A stretch of DNA of 23,972 nucleotides from Putridiphycobacter sp045107045 (GTDB lineage Bacteria; Bacteroidota; Bacteroidia; Flavobacteriales_D; Crocinitomicaceae), in assembly GCA_045107045.1 (NCBI GenBank), contig JBGCFR010000029.1, positions 1 through 23,972 on the forward strand, read 5' to 3'. Position numbers and translations under genes: made by a program. The notes under the pieces are model-generated. The model did not search any database. It was not told the origin of the DNA and was given only the letters and a program-made list of their open reading frames with translations. Below, in pieces: positions 22,057-23,972 of the stretch (the first letter of the stretch is position 1; the number at the start of each line of letters is the position of its first letter).

Positions 22057-22090
22057 AAAAAAATCCCATGCTTTGCACATGGGATTTTTT
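22057..22090. terminator. strong intrinsic terminator after msrBA
   Basis: AAAAAATCCCATG (22058-22070) pairs perfectly with CATGGGATTTTTT (22078-22090) around a 7-nt loop. The flanking A and T runs make a 13-bp stem ending in a T-run on either strand. It lies 18 bp past the msrBA stop. Confidence 0.9.
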
Positions 22091-22091
22091 G

Positions 22092-22126
22092 TTTGATGTC
22101 CATTTGATACAAAACAATTATATTTG
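22092..22126 (+). promoter_or_regulatory. promoter of the WYL regulator operon
   Basis: TTTG (22092-22095), a 23-nt spacer, then TATATTTG (22119-22126), a perfect -7 motif. It ends 39 nt before the WYL gene ATG and sits just past the msrBA terminator. Confidence 0.5.
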
Positions 22127-22165
22127 AGAACAGGCACAATAACTACGATAATAAAAATCAACTAA

Positions 22166-22900
22166 ATGGCATATTCTGATAACATTTCAAGGCTATCAAG
22201 GTTGACCTCAATTCTATTGCAATTGCAATCCAAATCTTTTGTAAAGGTTAGTCAACTTGCTGATCAATTTAAAGTCAGTAAGAGAACCATTTATCGAGAT
22301 TTAGCAGCACTTGAACAAGCTGGCATCCCCATACTGCAGCAAGAAAACAAAGGCTTTTCATTAATGGCGGATTACAATATCCCTCCCGTTATGTTCACCG
22401 AAACAGAAGCAAATGCACTGATTTTTGGAGAAAAGCTGATCGCTAAAACGAAGGATGAATCATTGATCAATGAATTTAACTCTGCAATTGATAAGATAAA
22501 GTCTGTTCTTAACAATAATGACAAAGAAAAAATTGAGTTGCTCTCGGACAGAACCATTATTGGAAAAAACTGGCATGATGAACGCACAAGCAATCATTTA
22601 TCTGACGTTCAAAAAGCACTTACTAATTTTCAGGTGGTTCAACTGAACTATCTAAAAGCGGAAGCATTAAAACCAACTATAAGAGAAGTAGAACCTTTTG
22701 CAATATACCATAACACTTCCGAGAATTGGGTATTGATAGCTTGGTGCCGATTGAGAAGCGAATTTAGAAATTTTAGAATTGATCGAATTCAAAAGCTAGT
22801 TTGCCTATCAGAAAGTTTCACACCTCACAAACTAACACTTGAAGAATATGTAGAAATTCTGCGTGAAAAACATTTTAATAAAACTGTGACAAAGGGTTGA
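22166..22900 (+). CDS. HTH and WYL-domain transcriptional regulator (YafY-like)
   Basis: This 244-aa regulator has an N-terminal winged helix-turn-helix (about residues 7-62; VSQLADQFKVSKRTIYRDLA is the recognition region) and a WYL domain (about 145-215; VVQLNYLKAEALKPTIREVE, then NWVLIAWCRLRSEFRNFRID). The name-giving Trp-Tyr-Leu reads Trp-Val-Leu here. WYL domains sense ligands, often nucleic-acid related, but many YafY-like members simply control adjacent genes. It heads a same-strand group with SRPBCC, DUF6157 and VOC genes, which it probably regulates (inference). The ligand is unknown. Confidence 0.93.
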   Translation: MAYSDNISRLSRLTSILLQLQSKSFVKVSQLADQFKVSKRTIYRDLAALEQAGIPILQQENKGFSLMADYNIPPVMFTETEANALIFGEKLIAKTKDESLINEFNSAIDKIKSVLNNNDKEKIELLSDRTIIGKNWHDERTSNHLSDVQKALTNFQVVQLNYLKAEALKPTIREVEPFAIYHNTSENWVLIAWCRLRSEFRNFRIDRIQKLVCLSESFTPHKLTLEEYVEILREKHFNKTVTKG

Positions 22901-22913
22901 CACAACCAGAAAG

Positions 22914-22921
22914 TACTTTTG
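22914..22921 (+). promoter_or_regulatory. possible internal -7 motif before the SRPBCC gene
   Basis: TACTTTTG, a perfect TAnnTTTG, lies in the 37-bp gap after the WYL gene and ends 16 nt before the SRPBCC ATG. It could give the three downstream genes expression independent of the regulator gene. Confidence 0.38.
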
Positions 22922-22937
22922 GTAAAAACTAAATAAC

Positions 22938-23387
22938 ATGAAAGATTTTTACACAGAATTATTTATCAACGCAACAACTGAAAAAGTTTGGAATGCATTT
23001 GTAAAACCGAATCAATTTTTTAAAGCCTTTTACGTAGCTGATATTCGCTCAACGTTTAATATTGGTGATAGAATAGAATATTCAGGATTGTATGAGGGAA
23101 AAGATACAGTTCATATTTATGGCAAAGTTTTAGAATATGATGAAGGAAAATGCTTAGCTTACACTGATCACCCTGGACCATTGTTTATGGAAGGTCATGC
23201 CAGTATGGAATCAGTGGTAAAGGTAACCTTTGAAGCAATTGGTCAATCTACTCGGTTAACATTATCAAACGATCAATTTTCTGAAAACAACCCTATGCAA
23301 GCAGAAGCTAAACAATGGTATTTGATATTGAGTAACCTTAAAACTTGGATAGAAACAGGACAATTGTTAAACTTACCAAACCAATAA
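22938..23387 (+). CDS. SRPBCC (AHSA1/START-like) domain protein
   Basis: This 149-aa protein matches the SRPBCC helix-grip fold: a first strand with INATTEKVWNAFVKPNQFFKAF, the middle GDRIEYSG, and the C-terminal long helix QWYLILSNLKTWIETGQ. Such proteins bind hydrophobic ligands in a cavity; Bacteroidota AHSA1-like members are mostly uncharacterised. There is no signal peptide. The stop (TAA 23385-23387) is 2 bp from the next ATG, so it is surely co-transcribed with the DUF6157 gene. Confidence 0.9.
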   Translation: MKDFYTELFINATTEKVWNAFVKPNQFFKAFYVADIRSTFNIGDRIEYSGLYEGKDTVHIYGKVLEYDEGKCLAYTDHPGPLFMEGHASMESVVKVTFEAIGQSTRLTLSNDQFSENNPMQAEAKQWYLILSNLKTWIETGQLLNLPNQ

Positions 23388-23389
23388 GT

Positions 23390-23800
23390 ATGCACAGCAC
23401 AAATTATTATAATACGTTTATAGAAATAGCCGAAGACTCCAAACTGAACAGAGGTGAAATGCCACCATTAAAAGGTGATAAAAAAACGGTGGCTAATCAT
23501 CAATTCGACATGATTTATGAAAACCCCTATCAATATTCTTCGGACGAAGTATTGTTTGGTGTGTTTGCCATCAGAAAAGAATTTAGTGAAGGAGAAATGG
23601 CCGAACAGCATGAGTACTATTTTTCTAAAGGTCAGCCTTGTTTTAGAGCCTCTCCCTTAACAAAATCATACGGTTGGGGAATACACAGCAATGCAGAAGG
23701 CAAAATTGCTATGTTTGGAGCTGAAACTAAAGAATATCAAAAATTTTTAGACGACGATTCCATTAAAAAAGTGAAAGCTATGAGGAGTAAAAGAAAATAA
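23390..23800 (+). CDS. DUF6157 family protein
   Basis: This protein of 136 aa starts MHSTNYYNTFIEIAEDSK, which I recognise as DUF6157. Other conserved stretches are HQFDMIYENPYQYSSDEV and a Gly-Trp-Gly-Ile-His motif, with a basic C-terminal tail (KAMRSKRK). An upstream in-frame ATG at 23345 would overlap the SRPBCC gene by 43 bp; the ATG at 23390 is preferred because it gives the family start and a 2-bp gap. No function is known. It sits between SRPBCC and VOC genes, suggesting a shared but unidentified role, perhaps in stress or small-molecule modification. Confidence 0.87.
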   Translation: MHSTNYYNTFIEIAEDSKLNRGEMPPLKGDKKTVANHQFDMIYENPYQYSSDEVLFGVFAIRKEFSEGEMAEQHEYYFSKGQPCFRASPLTKSYGWGIHSNAEGKIAMFGAETKEYQKFLDDDSIKKVKAMRSKRK

Positions 23801-23802
23801 AG

Positions 23803-23972
23803 ATGATTAAAACAGACCCAATTATTGCAGTAAAAGATGTTGAACTGAGCTCAAGTTGGTACCAATCAGTTTTAGGTTGCAAGAGCGTTCATGGTGGAGC
23901 TGAATTTGATGTATTAGTTGATGACAATGATGAAGTGATTATTTGTTTGCATAAATGGGGAGAACATGATCA
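23803..23972 (+). CDS. VOC (glyoxalase/bleomycin-resistance fold) protein, 3'-partial
   Basis: An ATG 2 bp after the DUF6157 stop opens a frame that runs off the right edge. The visible 56 residues are a typical vicinal-oxygen-chelate N-terminal half: PIIAVKDVELSSSWYQSVLG, then CKSVHGGAEFDVLVD and VIICLHKWGEHD. The latter has a His-Trp-Gly-Glu-His pattern common in this group. The fold is metal-dependent in many members, but the ligands cannot be judged from half a domain. It is the fourth gene of the WYL-SRPBCC-DUF6157-VOC group. Confidence 0.85.
   Translation, partial: MIKTDPIIAVKDVELSSSWYQSVLGCKSVHGGAEFDVLVDDNDEVIICLHKWGEHD

Noticed and set aside
23345..23389. Upstream ATG for the DUF6157 protein
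   Set aside because: It would overlap the SRPBCC gene by 43 bp and adds residues foreign to the family; ATG 23390 fits better.

Overview
The window looks like chromosomal DNA of an AT-rich Bacteroidota, most likely a member of the Flavobacteriia. The evidence is a type IX secretion (T9SS) C-terminal sorting domain at 18991-20856, many Bacteroidota-style lipoproteins, a flavobacterial DUF6503-like lipoprotein, and repeated copies of the Bacteroidota -7 promoter motif TAnnTTTG just upstream of genes. Shine-Dalgarno sequences are not evident. The genus cannot be told from the sequence. No rRNA, tRNA, CRISPR array, transposase or phage gene was seen.

Region 1 (1-9373) is a glycan-degradation locus whose enzymes fit stepwise dismantling of eukaryotic-type N-glycans. 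It holds a GH92 alpha-mannosidase (+, cut by the left edge) and, convergent with it, a tightly coupled minus-strand operon: GH20 beta-N-acetylhexosaminidase, then a CutC-family TIM barrel, then a GH2 beta-mannosidase. The junctions are ATGA and TAATG overlaps. Further right, beyond a small DUF1304 membrane protein, is a Tat-exported glycosylasparaginase that cleaves the GlcNAc-Asn bond. Together these cover outer mannose, core beta-mannose, GlcNAc and the protein linkage. CutC is the member without an obvious step.

Region 2 (9374-11471) is sparse. It has two long intergenic stretches around a convergent pair: a GNAT acetyltransferase and a small Pro-rich secreted protein. Each stretch holds one copy of a 120-bp element with TTCGACGAA at both ends. 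The two copies lie in the same orientation and have identical length. This is the best candidate here for something undescribed.

Region 3 (11472-17560) is mostly housekeeping on the minus strand: a DUF6503-like lipoprotein, lipoamide dehydrogenase downstream of valyl-tRNA synthetase, an unknown lipoprotein, and a small ABM-domain monooxygenase. A hairpin-rich intergenic patch with two REP-like elements (17603-17806) follows.

Region 4 (17831-23972) is all on the plus strand: a TrmH-type tRNA ribose methyltransferase, a DUF3820 protein, a Gly-rich T9SS-secreted protein, a lipoprotein MsrB-MsrA fusion closed by a strong terminator, and a likely operon of a WYL regulator, an SRPBCC protein, a DUF6157 protein and a VOC (glyoxalase-fold) protein cut by the right edge.
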